A DNA stretch of 64,000 bases, from NCBI RefSeq assembly GCF_002900975.1, contig NZ_PJON01000003.1:472470-536469 (forward strand), given 5' to 3'. Each line of letters opens with the position of its first letter. The stretch's first letter is position 1. This stretch comes from Tabrizicola aquatica. Lineage in GTDB: Bacteria > Pseudomonadota > Alphaproteobacteria > Rhodobacterales > Rhodobacteraceae. Below the pieces are notes generated by a model. That model worked only from the letters and a program-made list of their open reading frames with translations, did no database searches and was not told the DNA's origin. A program made the translations under genes and the position numbers. This document shows, one piece after another, positions 29,559-38,877 of this stretch.

Positions 29559-31940
29559 ATGTTCCTGAAACACACCCCGATCGCCCCCTCTGTCGCCGCG
29601 ACCCTGCTGCAATCGGCCGAGGCGGCGGCCCGCGCCATTCCGCCCGCCTTCCCGCTGGACGCGACCGTGGCGGTGAACCCGTTCCTCGGCCAGACGCATG
29701 AGGATCTGGCCCAGGCCTCGGCCCGGCTGGCCCGGGTGGCCGGGGTCGCCTTGACCCAGCCGCGCGCCGATCTGGCCGCCAGGGTCGCGGCGGAAGAGGT
29801 CACCGACGACGACCTTGCCGCCGCGCTGATCGCCTCGCCCTCGCCGGTCAAGCCGCGCGACCTGGCCTGGCTCAAGACCCGGATGGCCACGCCCGCGCTC
29901 CAGCCGCAGGCGCTGCCGACGCTGGCGGACCTTGTGGCCAAGGCGACCGGCACCGACTGGCCCGCCGTCATTGACCGCAGCTTCGGCCTTTGGGCGGCAG
30001 GCTATTTCGACCGGGGCCAGGCGCTGTGGACCCCCCGGCCCGGCCACAGCGCCTATGCCGCCTGGCGCGAATGGGCGACCCATGACCTGACGCCGGAAAT
30101 CGCCGGTCTGACCGGCTTTTGCGCCCATGTGGCCACCGCCCCGGACAGCGCCGAGCGCGCGATCCTGCGTGCCGCCGACCGGCTGGGCCTGACGGCCCAT
30201 GCGGCCGAGACCGCCTTTCACCGGCTTCTGATCGACCTTGGCGGCTGGCCGATGCATGCGCGCTGGCTACTTTGGCAGGTAGAACTGACGGGCGAGACCG
30301 ACGCCACGCTGACCGACCTTCTGGCGATCCGGCTGGTCTGGGAAGAGGCGCTGCTTGCCCACGCCCCGCAAGTTGCGGCCGACTGGCAGGCCACCGTCAC
30401 CGCCCATGCCGCGCCCCTCCTGCCAACGCCCGACCAGGCGCTGGACGCGGTCCTGCAAGATGCCGCCGAACGCGCGCATCAGCGGCGGCTGGCCGCGCTG
30501 CTGACCGGCCCCGCCGCCCGCTCTGGCCGGCCCGCCCTGCAAGCGGCCTTCTGCATCGACGTCCGCTCCGAAGTCCTGCGCCGCGCGCTGGAGGCGCAGG
30601 GCCAGGGCATCGAAACCCTTGGCTTTGCCGGCTTTTTCGGCCTGCCCGTCGCCCACCGGCCCGCAGGGACGGATCAGGCGCAGGCCCATCTCCCCGCGCT
30701 GCTGAACCCCGCACTGACCTCGACCAGCCACGGCGACGCGGCGACAGAGGCGGCAACCCGGATCAAGGCCCGCGCCAAACGCGCCTGGGGCCGGTTCCGG
30801 CAGGCGGCCGTTTCATCCTTCGCTTTCGTCGAGGCGGCAGGCCCCGCCTATGGCGGCAAGCTGGTGCGTGATGCGCTGGGCCTTGGGGCAGGGGGCATGA
30901 CGCCCGGTCCGCTGCCGCAGATCGAAGGCGGGCTGACCGCCGAAGCCAAGGCCCAGACCGCCGCCGCCGTCCTGCGCGCGATGAGCCTGACCACCGGCCA
31001 CGCCCGGCTGGTCCTGCTGATCGGCCATGGCGCGCAGGTGACGAACAACCCGCACGAAAGCGCGTATCACTGCGGCGCCTGCTCGGGCCAGACGGGCGAG
31101 GTTTCGTCCCGCCTTCTTGCCGCCCTTCTGAACGATCCCGAAACGCGGGCCGGCCTGCCGGCGCTGGGGCTGACCCTGCCGCCGGACACCCTTTTCGTCG
31201 CTGGCCTGCATGACACGGTGACCGACCACGTCACGCTTTACCGCGACACGCCCGCCCCCGACCACTCCGCCGACCTTGTGCAGGCCGAAGTCTGGTTGAC
31301 CGCCGCCGCCGCCCTCTCGCGGGCCGAGCGCGCGTTGCGCCTGCCCGGCGCGACGGGCGACAGCCTGGCCAGACGCGCGACCGACTGGGCCGAGGTGCGC
31401 CCGGAATGGGGCCTTGCCGGCTGCGCCGCCTTCATCGCCGCCCCGCGTGGGGTGACCGCCGGTCGCGACCTGCAAGGCCGGGCCTTCCTGCACAGCTATG
31501 ACTGGCGGCAAGACCAGGACTTTGCCACGCTGGAACTGATCCTGACCGCCCCGGTCGTCGTCGCCAGTTGGATCAGCCTGCAATACTACGGCTCCTCGGT
31601 CGCGCCACAGGTGTTCGGCGGCGGCAACAAGCTGATCCACAACGTCGTCGGCGGCATCGGTGTGGTCGAGGGCAACGGCGGCCGCCTGCGCCCCGGCTTG
31701 CCGGTCCAGACCCTGCATGACGGTCAGGCCCCTGCACATGACCCGCTGCGCCTCTCGGTTCTGGTCGAGGCCCCGGCCGAGGCGATGACCGCGATCCTGC
31801 GCAAGCATGACGGGGTGCGGCAGTTGTTCGACAATGGCTGGCTGCACCTTCTTGCCTTGGAAAACGGCCAGATCGCCGCGCGCTACCGCCCGGGCCTCGC
31901 TTGGGACAGCACCGACCGCTCCGCGCCCTTGGCGGCGTGA
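29559..31940 (+). CDS. dabA: Inorganic-carbon transporter subunit DabA (UPF0753/DUF2309)
   Basis: 793 residues from the ATG at 29559, which has GGAGG five bases upstream; an ATG at 29547 is an alternative. DabA is a beta-carbonic-anhydrase-like zinc protein that turns CO2 to bicarbonate with DabB. Zinc-site motifs are present: AFCIDVRSE near residue 330 (Cys and Asp) and [24 protein letters not shown] near residue 490 (His and Cys). The N-terminal [11 protein letters not shown] is also typical. A perfect hairpin ends the operon 7 bases past the stop. Confidence 0.95.
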   Translation: MFLKHTPIAPSVAATLLQSAEAAARAIPPAFPLDATVAVNPFLGQTHEDLAQASARLARVAGVALTQPRADLAARVAAEEVTDDDLAAALIASPSPVKPRDLAWLKTRMATPALQPQALPTLADLVAKATGTDWPAVIDRSFGLWAAGYFDRGQALWTPRPGHSAYAAWREWATHDLTPEIAGLTGFCAHVATAPDSAERAILRAADRLGLTAHAAETAFHRLLIDLGGWPMHARWLLWQVELTGETDATLTDLLAIRLVWEEALLAHAPQVAADWQATVTAHAAPLLPTPDQALDAVLQDAAERAHQRRLAALLTGPAARSGRPALQAAFCIDVRSEVLRRALEAQGQGIETLGFAGFFGLPVAHRPAGTDQAQAHLPALLNPALTSTSHGDAATEAATRIKARAKRAWGRFRQAAVSSFAFVEAAGPAYGGKLVRDALGLGAGGMTPGPLPQIEGGLTAEAKAQTAAAVLRAMSLTTGHARLVLLIGHGAQVTNNPHESAYHCGACSGQTGEVSSRLLAALLNDPETRAGLPALGLTLPPDTLFVAGLHDTVTDHVTLYRDTPAPDHSADLVQAEVWLTAAAALSRAERALRLPGATGDSLARRATDWAEVRPEWGLAGCAAFIAAPRGVTAGRDLQGRAFLHSYDWRQDQDFATLELILTAPVVVASWISLQYYGSSVAPQVFGGGNKLIHNVVGGIGVVEGNGGRLRPGLPVQTLHDGQAPAHDPLRLSVLVEAPAEAMTAILRKHDGVRQLFDNGWLHLLALENGQIAARYRPGLAWDSTDRSAPLAA

Positions 31941-31947
31941 CAGGCCC

Positions 31948-31972
31948 GACCCCGGCAGATGCCGCCGGGGTC
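31948..31972. terminator. Hairpin terminator between dabA and the convergent gene
   Basis: GACCCCGGC and GCCGGGGTC form a perfect 9-bp stem with a 7-base loop (AGATGCC), directly between two converging genes. Few T residues follow on either strand, so it may be a bidirectional but inefficient end. Confidence 0.55.
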
Positions 31973-31984
31973 GCACAGTTTCGG

Positions 31985-32830
31985 TCAGGGCGCCTTCATC
32001 TCGGCATATTCGCCGCCCGTGCGCAGGGTCACGGTGACCGGCGCATCGCTGCGGTTGCGCCAGAACCAGCCGTGATTGCCGGTAAAGGCCGCCACCAGCG
32101 CACCCGCCGCTTCCGGCACGGCGCGGCCCTGTTCATAGCTGAGGTTCTGCCCGCCCCCGTCGCCATGCAGGTCAAAGTTCACCACACCGCCATTCGCGCT
32201 CCATTCAAAGCGGGCGGTCTGACCTGCCTCCATCGCCAGCTTGACCTCGATCCCCTCGCCGGGGGCGAGCGTATAGCTGACCTCATCGCGCCACTCCGAA
32301 ACGGCGGCTTCAGGAACGGCGGCTTCAGGAACGGCGGCCTCGGGAGCAGCGGCCTCGGCAACGGCCGCCTCGAACGGATCGGGTGCCACGTTCGCGCCGG
32401 GTTCGGCCTCTGGCTCGGCAGCCACCGGCGCTGCGGTGGCCGGTTCCAGCAGACTGGGCGGCGTGCCGATCACGGCCGCGATGGCGGCAAGCTGGGCGTC
32501 GATCCGGTCAAGCCGGGCCAGGATCTCGGGCGCGGCGACAACCGTCGGATCAGGGGCGCTTGCGACAGGCGCAGAGACCGCTGCCGCATCCGCCGCGGCC
32601 TCGGCGGCAAGCTGCTGCTTGATCTCGCCCATCTCGGTCAGGCCGGTCAGGCGGCCCATCCCGGTGGGGTCGATCCCGTATTCGGCCGGCAGCCAGAACA
32701 GGACCAGCACCGCCCCCGCCGCCCCGGCGGCCAGAAGGGTGGACCGGATCAACCCGCCGGGCGTGGCCGGCACGGTCTGAACGGCAGCGCGCGGATCGGC
32801 CCGCAACTGGGTGTCGTAACGATTGGTCAT
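31985..32830 (-). CDS. Membrane-anchored hypothetical protein (HupE partner)
   Basis: 281 residues. One membrane helix near residues 28-47 (LIRSTLLAAGAAGAVLVLFWLP), then an Ala/Glu/Pro-rich stalk encoded in part by a 15-bp tandem repeat, and a C-terminal beta-rich domain (about 185-281: EVSYTLAPGEGIEVKLAME ... GNHGWFWRNRSDAPVTVTLRTGGEY). I recognise it only as the 'transmembrane anchor' protein seen beside HupE/UreJ genes. It is 14 bases after the HupE gene and cotranscribed. Function unknown. Confidence 0.7.
   Translation of the reverse strand: MTNRYDTQLRADPRAAVQTVPATPGGLIRSTLLAAGAAGAVLVLFWLPAEYGIDPTGMGRLTGLTEMGEIKQQLAAEAAADAAAVSAPVASAPDPTVVAAPEILARLDRIDAQLAAIAAVIGTPPSLLEPATAAPVAAEPEAEPGANVAPDPFEAAVAEAAAPEAAVPEAAVPEAAVSEWRDEVSYTLAPGEGIEVKLAMEAGQTARFEWSANGGVVNFDLHGDGGGQNLSYEQGRAVPEAAGALVAAFTGNHGWFWRNRSDAPVTVTLRTGGEYAEMKAP
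32300..32374. repeat. 15-bp tandem repeat inside the anchor protein gene
   Basis: The unit AACGGCGGCTTCAGG occurs twice exactly (32300-32314, 32315-32329), followed by three degenerate units. It encodes an in-frame Ala-Val-Pro-Glu-Ala repeat, so copy-number change would only alter stalk length. Confidence 0.85.
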
Positions 32831-32844
32831 GGGTCAGCCCTCCC

Positions 32845-33570
32845 TCAGGCGACGAAATAGCCGGTGATCTGCAAACCCATCAGGGCAAAGCCAGCCACCA
32901 TCATCAGGACATTCGCGGCATAGGCCTGCCGCGCGAAGGCCGGCCGTGCCCGCCACTGGACCATCGCCAACAGGATCAGCCCCAGCGCCATCAACTGGCC
33001 CAGCTCGACCCCCAGGTTGAACGCGATCAGGTTGCCCAGCAGCCCATCGGCCGAGATCTCGTAGCCCTGGATCTTGGTCGCCAGGCCAAAGCCGTGCAAC
33101 AGCCCGAAGATCAGTGTCGCGGCCTTGGTATTGGGCTGCACGCCGAACCACAGACGGAAGGCGCCCAGATTGTCCAACGCCTTGTAGACCACTGAAAACG
33201 CGATGATCGCGTCGATGACATAGGCGTTGATCGAGATGGACCACCACACGCCCGCGATCATCGTCACCGAATGGCCGACGGCAAAGATGCTGACATAGGT
33301 GGCAATGTCCCGGGCGCGGTACAGAAAGAAGATCACCCCGGCCAGGAACAGCAGGTGGTCATAGCCGGTCACCATATGCTTGGCACCAAGGTAGACAAAG
33401 GCGATCGGGCGAAAGCCCGTCACCTCTTGCACATAGCCCGCGTCGCCCTCTGTGACGTTGTGGGCCAGGGCCGCGCCGGCGATCAGCAGCGCGGCAAGGC
33501 AGGTGGCAAGCGCCGCAAGGGCCTGCCAGGGAACAGGGGGACGCCAAAGCGCCCGCAGGTCTGGTGTCAT
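32845..33570 (-). CDS. HupE/UreJ-type membrane protein
   Basis: 241 residues from the ATG at 33570. Signal peptide ending AGAALA, then His-Asn (AHNV) at the mature N-terminus, as in HupE secondary metal permeases. The core motif LGAKHMVTGYDHLLFLAGVIFF carries the HX5D-type metal-binding helix, followed by VSIFAVGHSVTMI and LLHGFGLA. HupE/UreJ proteins move nickel or cobalt for hydrogenase or urease in other bacteria; no such enzyme is in the window. The neighbouring nickel sensor and exporter fit a metal role. Confidence 0.82.
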   Translation of the reverse strand: MTPDLRALWRPPVPWQALAALATCLAALLIAGAALAHNVTEGDAGYVQEVTGFRPIAFVYLGAKHMVTGYDHLLFLAGVIFFLYRARDIATYVSIFAVGHSVTMIAGVWWSISINAYVIDAIIAFSVVYKALDNLGAFRLWFGVQPNTKAATLIFGLLHGFGLATKIQGYEISADGLLGNLIAFNLGVELGQLMALGLILLAMVQWRARPAFARQAYAANVLMMVAGFALMGLQITGYFVA

Positions 33571-33601
33571 GTCATGCAATCCTGAAGCGTTGAAATCCGG
33601 G

Positions 33602-33619
33602 GCCACCCGCAGGGGTGGC
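33602..33619 (-). terminator. Short hairpin between the His-rich protein gene and the HupE gene
   Basis: GCCACCC and GGGTGGC form a 7-bp stem with a 4-base loop, just past the stop of the His-rich protein gene. There is no T-run, so it may be only a partial block to read-through into the HupE gene. Confidence 0.3.
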
Positions 33620-33622
33620 GGC

Positions 33623-33973
33623 TCAGATCAGCAGCAGGCGCGGCGGGCGACGGGGGCCGTCGTGGATCGTGCCGTCGGCGGACAGGCCGCCCGGGCGCAG
33701 CGACCGCTCGGGCGGCGGGCGATGCTCGGCCCCCGGGGCAAGCAACAGGGCGGCCGCGACATGGTCATGGTCGCCCGCATCGTGATGCTGCTGCGGCAGG
33801 TCGTGCTGATGTCCGTGCGCCGCGTGATAGGCGCGATGCTCGGCCTCGACCACCATCGCGCCGGGGCCGTGCTTCGCAGCCTCGACCGCGGGTGCTGCGG
33901 CCAGCGACAACGCCAGGACCAGGGTCGCGCACAGCGCCCCGAACCGTTGCCATGCTGCGCCAAGACCCCGCAT
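33623..33973 (-). CDS. Secreted histidine-rich protein
   Basis: 116 residues, ATG at 33973 with a GGAAGGCAGG ribosome site. Signal peptide about residues 1-32 (ALCATLVLALSLAAAPAVEA). The mature part is dense in His: AEHRAYHAAHGHQHDLPQQH then DAGDHDH within about 30 residues, with one more near the end. No domain is recognised. Its start is divergent from the CsoR/RcnR-type gene across the C/G-tract palindrome, so it is probably derepressed by the same metal and may chelate it in the periplasm. Confidence 0.7.
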   Translation of the reverse strand: MRGLGAAWQRFGALCATLVLALSLAAAPAVEAAKHGPGAMVVEAEHRAYHAAHGHQHDLPQQHHDAGDHDHVAAALLLAPGAEHRPPPERSLRPGGLSADGTIHDGPRRPPRLLLI

Positions 33974-34015
33974 CGCCTGCCTTCCGGGGAAATCCCCCGC
34001 TTGTTCTCTTGCCCC

Positions 34016-34032
34016 ATCCCCCCCGGGGGGAT
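34016..34032. promoter_or_regulatory. C/G-tract palindrome, likely CsoR/RcnR-family operator
   Basis: ATCCCCCCCGGGGGGAT lies between two divergent genes, ending 11 bases before the sensor ATG at 34044. Proteins of the DUF156 (CsoR/RcnR/InrS) family bind G/C tracts flanked by A/T inverted repeats, so this fits the adjacent sensor. The very short leader suggests the site also overlaps the promoter or ribosome site. Confidence 0.75.
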
Positions 34033-34043
34033 AGCGTCGATAT

Positions 34044-34301
34044 ATGTCACCCGACCATACCCATGCAAGCCACCCTGCCATCGCCACCCGGCTGAAACGC
34101 GCCGAAGGCCACCTGCGCCGCGTCATCGCGATGATCGAGGAGGGGCGACCCTGCCTTGACCTTGCCACCCAACTCCACGCCGTCGAACGCGCCCTGGCCG
34201 AGGCGAAGCGCGCCGTGATCCACGACCACATCGACCACTGCCTGACGGGCGGCGGCGCGCATGACCTGGCCGAGATCAAGGCCCTGACGAAGCTGCTGTA
34301 A
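34044..34301 (+). CDS. CsoR/RcnR-family metal-sensing repressor, probably nickel
   Basis: 85 residues, DUF156 fold throughout: RLKRAEGHLRRVIAMIEEGRPCLDLATQLHAVERALAEAKR. The metal-site residues are His5, Cys37, His62 and Cys66. The spacing (32, 25 and 4) equals the His-Cys-His-Cys nickel site known for InrS; RcnR has His at the last place and CsoR lacks the N-terminal His. Nickel is the best guess, with cobalt or copper possible. The His-tailed exporter gene starts one base after its stop. Confidence 0.85.
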   Translation: MSPDHTHASHPAIATRLKRAEGHLRRVIAMIEEGRPCLDLATQLHAVERALAEAKRAVIHDHIDHCLTGGGAHDLAEIKALTKLL

Positions 34302-34302
34302 G

Positions 34303-35610
34303 ATGCTGACCACCCTGCGCCACCCGACCTTCCGCCATCTCTTCGCGGCGCAACTCGTGGCGCTTCTGGGCACCGGGCTGGCCACCGTCGCGCTGGGACT
34401 TTTGGCGTGGCAACTGGCGGGACAGGATGCCGGGGCCGTCCTTGGCACCGCACTGGCGATCAAGATGGTGGCCTATGTCACCCTGGCCCCCGTCGCCGCC
34501 GCGATTGCCGAGCGTTTGCCGCGCCGGGCCTTCCTGGTGGCACTGGACCTGATCCGCGCCGCCGTCATCGCCTGCCTGCCCTTCGTCGATCAGGTCTGGC
34601 AGGTCTACGTCCTGATCTTCGCGCTGCAAGCCGCCTCGGCTGGCTTCACCCCGGCCTTCCAGGCGGTGATCCCGGACGTGCTGAAGGACGAGGCGGAGTA
34701 TACCAACGCCCTGTCCCTTCTTCGGCTGACCGAGGATCTGGAGCAACTCGCCTCGCCGATCCTGGCTGCGCTTTTGCTGACGGTGGTCAGCTTTCCGACC
34801 CTCTTCGTCGGGACGGTCCTCGGTTTCATCGCCTCGGCCCTGCTGGTCGCCACCACCCGCCTGCCGGACCGGGTCCGGGGCGAAGGGGGCCATTTCTGGG
34901 CCGACGTGACCAAGGGCATCCGCATCTACACCCGCACTCCCCGCCTGCGCGGCCTGATGGTGATGGAGGCTGCCGTCGCCGCCGCCGGGGCAATGGTCTA
35001 TGTGAACACGGTCGTTCTGGTGCAGGCCCGGCTTGGCTTGGGCGAGGAAGCCGTGGCCCTGGCCTTCGCGGGCTTCGGCGCAGGCTCGATGCTGGCCGCC
35101 TTTCTCTTGCCGCGTATCCTGGACCGGCTGGCCGACCGCCCGGTGATGATCGGCGGCGCGGCGCTGATGGTGGCGGGCGTGGCGGTGGTGCCGCTGGTCG
35201 CCAGCCTGGCCACCCTGATCGCGCTTTGGGCCGTGATCGGCTTTGGCTTCTCGCTGACCCAGACGCCCATTGGCCGGATCATCAACCGCTCCGCGCATGA
35301 GGCTGACCGGGGCGCCGTCTTTGCCGCGCAATTCGCGCTCAGCCATGCCTGCTGGCTGGTGACCTATCCGCTGGCGGGCTGGATCGGTGCCGGGGCAGGG
35401 CTCTCGGCCGCGGCGCTGGTCCTTGCGGCGTTGGGCGCGCTGGGGCTGGGGGCGGTGCTGCGTCTTTGGCCTGCCCGCGACTTGGCCATCCTGCCCCACG
35501 CCCACCCGGACCTTCCGCCCGACCACCCGCACCTTGCCGACCACTCCGCCCCGCATGCCCATCCCGTCGTGATCGACGCCCTGCACGCCCGCTGGCCCGA
35601 ACGCGCCTGA
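34303..35610 (+). CDS. MFS exporter with His-rich tail (NrsD/NreB-like)
   Basis: 435 residues, 12 membrane segments. The first 395 residues look like an MFS-3 exporter (HLFAAQLVALLGTGLATVALGLLAWQLAG; FSLTQTPIGRIINRS). The last 39 residues contain eight His (LPHAHPDLPPDHPHLADHS then PHAH), the hallmark of nickel exporters NrsD and NreB. It is one base after the sensor gene, so the two are cotranscribed and likely coupled. Cytosolic nickel or cobalt efflux is the inferred role. Confidence 0.85.
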   Translation: MLTTLRHPTFRHLFAAQLVALLGTGLATVALGLLAWQLAGQDAGAVLGTALAIKMVAYVTLAPVAAAIAERLPRRAFLVALDLIRAAVIACLPFVDQVWQVYVLIFALQAASAGFTPAFQAVIPDVLKDEAEYTNALSLLRLTEDLEQLASPILAALLLTVVSFPTLFVGTVLGFIASALLVATTRLPDRVRGEGGHFWADVTKGIRIYTRTPRLRGLMVMEAAVAAAGAMVYVNTVVLVQARLGLGEEAVALAFAGFGAGSMLAAFLLPRILDRLADRPVMIGGAALMVAGVAVVPLVASLATLIALWAVIGFGFSLTQTPIGRIINRSAHEADRGAVFAAQFALSHACWLVTYPLAGWIGAGAGLSAAALVLAALGALGLGAVLRLWPARDLAILPHAHPDLPPDHPHLADHSAPHAHPVVIDALHARWPERA

Positions 35611-35616
35611 CCCGCG

Positions 35617-36645
35617 TCAAGCCAAAGGCTGCCCGATGCCTTGCGTCAGTTTGGTCGGGGCCACGCCAAACCGCGCCCGGAAGCTTTTGGAAAAGTGCGA
35701 GACCGTCGAAAACCCGCAGGCCATCGCCACCTCCATCAGCGTCAGGTCGGTGGTGCTGAGAAGGTTGCGCCCCCGGTCCAGCCGCAGCCCGCGATAGAAC
35801 TCGCCCGGGGTTTTGCCCACCGCCTCGCGGAACAACCGCTCCAGATGCCGGCGCGAATAGCCGGCAGCGGCGGCAAGCTCGTCCATCGACAAGGGCTCGT
35901 CCAGATGGCGGTTCATCAGCGTGACCGTCGCCACCAGCACCGGGTTGCGCGAAGACATCAGCGCCGCCGTCGAGCTGCGCTGCTCGGCGTTCACCCCCGG
36001 CATCACGGTGCGCAGGCACATCTCGGACACCATCGCCGCGAAAGCCCCGCCATGATCCTCGGCGATGATCGACAGCATCATGTCGGTCGAGGCCGCCCCG
36101 CCGCCACAGGTCAGCACCGGGCCATCCGCCTCGAACCGGTTCACCGAGGGGAGAAGGTTGGGGAAGGTCTCGACAAACCCGGGCTGGTTCTCCCAATGCA
36201 GCGTGAAGCGCCGTCCCTCGACCAGCCCCGCCTTGGCCAGCGCCACCGCCCCGGTGCAGATGCCCCCGACGCTGCCGCCAAAACGGTGATGCCGCTGCAC
36301 CGCCGCCACAACCGCAGGCTCGGCCGCCGCCATCTGCGGATTGCCCGCGCAGACGAACAACCTTGTCGCCTTGTCCTGCGCGGCAATCGGGCCATCGACG
36401 CCCACGGGAATCCCCGAAGAACTGACCACCGCCGCCCCGGTTTCCGAGATCAACCGCCAGCGATACAGCGGCTGCTGCGACAGCTGGTTGGCGATCCGCA
36501 ACGGCTCGACCGCCGAGGCAAAGGCCAAAAGCGTGAACCCCGGCACCAGGATGAATGCATAACTCCGCGTCGGCCCCGGGTCGGGCACCGGAAAGAAAGC
36601 GGCCCCTTTCGGAACCAGCGGCTCGGTGGCGGCCATGCGGAACAT
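35617..36645 (-). CDS. GlxA-type AraC regulator
   Basis: About 342 residues from an ATG at 36645; 36684 and 36636 are alternatives. The N-terminal DJ-1/PfpI-like domain spans about 15-200 and includes GGICTGAVALAKAGLVEGRRFTLHWE. The C-terminal AraC DNA-binding domain spans about 240-340 (MDELAAAAGYSRRHLERLFREAVG ... MEVAMACGFSTVSHFSKSFRARFG). Relatives (CdhR, GbdR, ArgR-type) control catabolism of carnitine, glycine betaine or arginine. No target genes are adjacent, so the effector is unknown. Confidence 0.85.
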   Translation of the reverse strand: MFRMAATEPLVPKGAAFFPVPDPGPTRSYAFILVPGFTLLAFASAVEPLRIANQLSQQPLYRWRLISETGAAVVSSSGIPVGVDGPIAAQDKATRLFVCAGNPQMAAAEPAVVAAVQRHHRFGGSVGGICTGAVALAKAGLVEGRRFTLHWENQPGFVETFPNLLPSVNRFEADGPVLTCGGGAASTDMMLSIIAEDHGGAFAAMVSEMCLRTVMPGVNAEQRSSTAALMSSRNPVLVATVTLMNRHLDEPLSMDELAAAAGYSRRHLERLFREAVGKTPGEFYRGLRLDRGRNLLSTTDLTLMEVAMACGFSTVSHFSKSFRARFGVAPTKLTQGIGQPLA

Positions 36646-36766
36646 CCCCAGGAAAGACGCCAACACTCCAACGCCCTTGCCCATCCGCGGTCAAGACATG
36701 CGACAGCCCGGCACACGGACGCAGCCCCGCAAGACTGGAGTTTCACTTCACGATCAAGGGGATGGA

Positions 36767-36841
<75 letters not shown>

Positions 36842-36953
36842 GCCGTTGGTGGGCGGGTGATTAGACGCAATCGAAACGGGGCGCAAGGGGGTTTCGGCGG
36901 GAATCCCGACGCTCTCTGGACCCACCCGCGCCCTTGCGGTAGAAGCCATCCCC

Positions 36954-37124
36954 ATGCGCAGCCCCTCGGACCCGCCTGACAGCGAAAAGGCCCGGAAACC
37001 TGAGCGTCCCGCCAGCCGCGAAGACCGGCTGAAGGCGGCGCTCAAGGCCAATATGGCGCGCCGGAAGGCACAGGCAAAGGCTCGGACCGCCGAAGACGCG
37101 GCCGAAGAAACCGAAAGGGACTAG
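36954..37124 (+). CDS. Small charged protein upstream of murA
   Basis: 56 residues ending five bases before murA. Very Lys/Arg/Ala-rich and hydrophilic ([20 protein letters not shown]), with a Pro/Ser-rich start. Small proteins of this kind are common beside murA in Rhodobacterales, so it is probably real; no function is known and its own ribosome site is weak. The 112 bases between it and tRNA-Thr show nothing else. Confidence 0.6.
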   Translation: MRSPSDPPDSEKARKPERPASREDRLKAALKANMARRKAQAKARTAEDAAEETERD

Positions 37125-37129
37125 GGCAG

Positions 37130-38398
37130 ATGGATTCGATTCTCGTGCGCGGCAACGGGGCCTTGTCGGGGGCGATCCCGATTGCGGGGGCGAAGAACGC
37201 CTGCCTCACGCTGATGCCGGCGACACTTCTGTCGGACGAACCCCTGACGCTGACCAACGCGCCACGCCTTTCCGACATCCGCACCATGACGCAGCTGCTG
37301 CAATCGCTCGGTGCAGAAGTGGCCAGTCTGCAAGACGGGCTGGTCTTGGCGCTTTCCAGCCACTCGATCACCAACTTCAAGGCCGACTACGACATCGTCC
37401 GCAAGATGCGTGCCTCGATCCTGGTCCTTGGCCCGATGCTTGCCCGCTATGGCGAGGCCACCGTCTCCTTGCCCGGCGGTTGCGCCATCGGCGCGCGGCC
37501 CGTGGACCTGCACCTCAAGGCGCTGGAGGCGATGGGGGCGGACCTGGACCTGCGCGACGGCTATGTCCACGCCAAGGCCCCTGGCGGCCGGCTGAAGGGC
37601 GCGGTCGTCGAATTCCCCTTCGTCTCGGTCGGGGCCACGGAAAACGCGCTGATGGCCGCCACCCTGGCCAAGGGCACCACCGTCCTGAAGAACGCCGCGC
37701 GCGAGCCCGAGATTGTCGACCTCGCCCGCTGCTTGAAGAAGATGGGTGCCAAGATCGAGGGTGAGGGCACCTCGACCATAACCATCGAAGGCACCGACCG
37801 GCTGGGCGGCGCGACCCACCAGGTCGTCACCGACCGGATCGAGCTTGGCACCTACATGCTGGTCCCGGCGATCTGCGGCGGCGAGGTGGAATGCATCGGT
37901 GGCACCCTCGACCTGGTGCAAAGCTTTGCCGAAAAGCTGGACGCAGCCGGCGTCAGCGTCACCCAGACCAACCGCGGCCTCAAGGTCGCCCGCAAGAACG
38001 GGCGCGTGCGCGCGGTGGATGTGATGACCGAACCTTTCCCCGGCTTCCCGACCGACCTGCAGGCGCAGATGATGGCGCTGCTCTGCACGGCTGAAGGCAC
38101 CTCGGTCCTGGAAGAGAAGATTTTCGAGAACCGCTTCATGCATGCCCCGGAACTGATCCGCATGGGCGCGAAGATCGACGTTCACGGCGGCACCGCCACT
38201 GTGACCGGCGTCGAAAAGCTGAAAGGCGCGCCAGTGATGGCGACCGACTTGCGGGCCTCGGTCTCGCTGATCCTGGCCGGGCTGGCCGCCGAGGGCGAAA
38301 CCGTCGTCAGCCGCGTCTACCACCTGGATCGCGGCTATGAGCGGGTGGAAGAGAAACTGCGCGCCTGTGGGGCGCATATCGAGCGGATTCAGGCATGA
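37130..38398 (+). CDS. murA: UDP-N-acetylglucosamine 1-carboxyvinyltransferase
   Basis: 422 residues, full-length EPSP-synthase fold. It transfers enolpyruvate from PEP to UDP-GlcNAc, the first committed step of peptidoglycan synthesis in the cytosol. It has the N-terminal [15 protein letters not shown] and the catalytic loop [13 protein letters not shown] with Cys118, the residue modified by fosfomycin in fosfomycin-sensitive enzymes. Also present: [23 protein letters not shown] and [13 protein letters not shown] segments. It overlaps the next gene by 4 bases (ATGA). Confidence 0.97.
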   Translation: MDSILVRGNGALSGAIPIAGAKNACLTLMPATLLSDEPLTLTNAPRLSDIRTMTQLLQSLGAEVASLQDGLVLALSSHSITNFKADYDIVRKMRASILVLGPMLARYGEATVSLPGGCAIGARPVDLHLKALEAMGADLDLRDGYVHAKAPGGRLKGAVVEFPFVSVGATENALMAATLAKGTTVLKNAAREPEIVDLARCLKKMGAKIEGEGTSTITIEGTDRLGGATHQVVTDRIELGTYMLVPAICGGEVECIGGTLDLVQSFAEKLDAAGVSVTQTNRGLKVARKNGRVRAVDVMTEPFPGFPTDLQAQMMALLCTAEGTSVLEEKIFENRFMHAPELIRMGAKIDVHGGTATVTGVEKLKGAPVMATDLRASVSLILAGLAAEGETVVSRVYHLDRGYERVEEKLRACGAHIERIQA

Positions 38399-38868
38399 CC
38401 GACGCCCGGTTTCAGGATGGCGGCGAAGCGCCCCTGCGGCTGGTGGCCCAGGATGCCGAGGATCTGAAGGTCATCTCGACCCTGATCCAGGACGCCGTCC
38501 TGCCGGTCACGGAGCTGAAATACGACCCCAAGCGCCACCGCTTCGCGCTTCTGCTCAACCGCTTCCGCTGGGAAGACCGGGTGGAGGCCGAACGGGTGGG
38601 CCGGGCCTATGAGCGGGTGCGGTCGGTGCTGGTGGTCGAAGATGTGCGCAAGGTGCAAAGCATGGGCTTTGACCGCTCCGATGCGGATCTGGTCCTGTCG
38701 GTGCTGGCGATCGAGTTCACACCGGGCGAAGACGGGACGGGCCGCCTGACGCTGACCCTTGCCGGCGACGGCGCCGTCGCGCTGGACGTCGAGGCGCTGG
38801 AGGTTCGGCTCGACGACGTGACCCGCCCCTACCGCGCGCCCTCGGGCAAGGTGCCAAGCCACGAGTAA
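38395..38868 (+). CDS. DUF2948 protein
   Basis: 157 residues starting at an ATG that overlaps the murA stop. The DUF2948 core is [46 protein letters not shown], followed by [10 protein letters not shown]. It is soluble, with no signal or membrane segment. Function is unknown. The family is confined to alphaproteobacteria, where it commonly lies between murA and hisD as here. Confidence 0.85.
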   Translation: MTDARFQDGGEAPLRLVAQDAEDLKVISTLIQDAVLPVTELKYDPKRHRFALLLNRFRWEDRVEAERVGRAYERVRSVLVVEDVRKVQSMGFDRSDADLVLSVLAIEFTPGEDGTGRLTLTLAGDGAVALDVEALEVRLDDVTRPYRAPSGKVPSHE

Positions 38869-38877
38869 GGCCGGGAC

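Noticed and set aside
32300..32374. Possible CRISPR-like short repeats
   Set aside because: The 15-bp units are contiguous without spacers and encode an in-frame Ala/Pro/Glu stalk.
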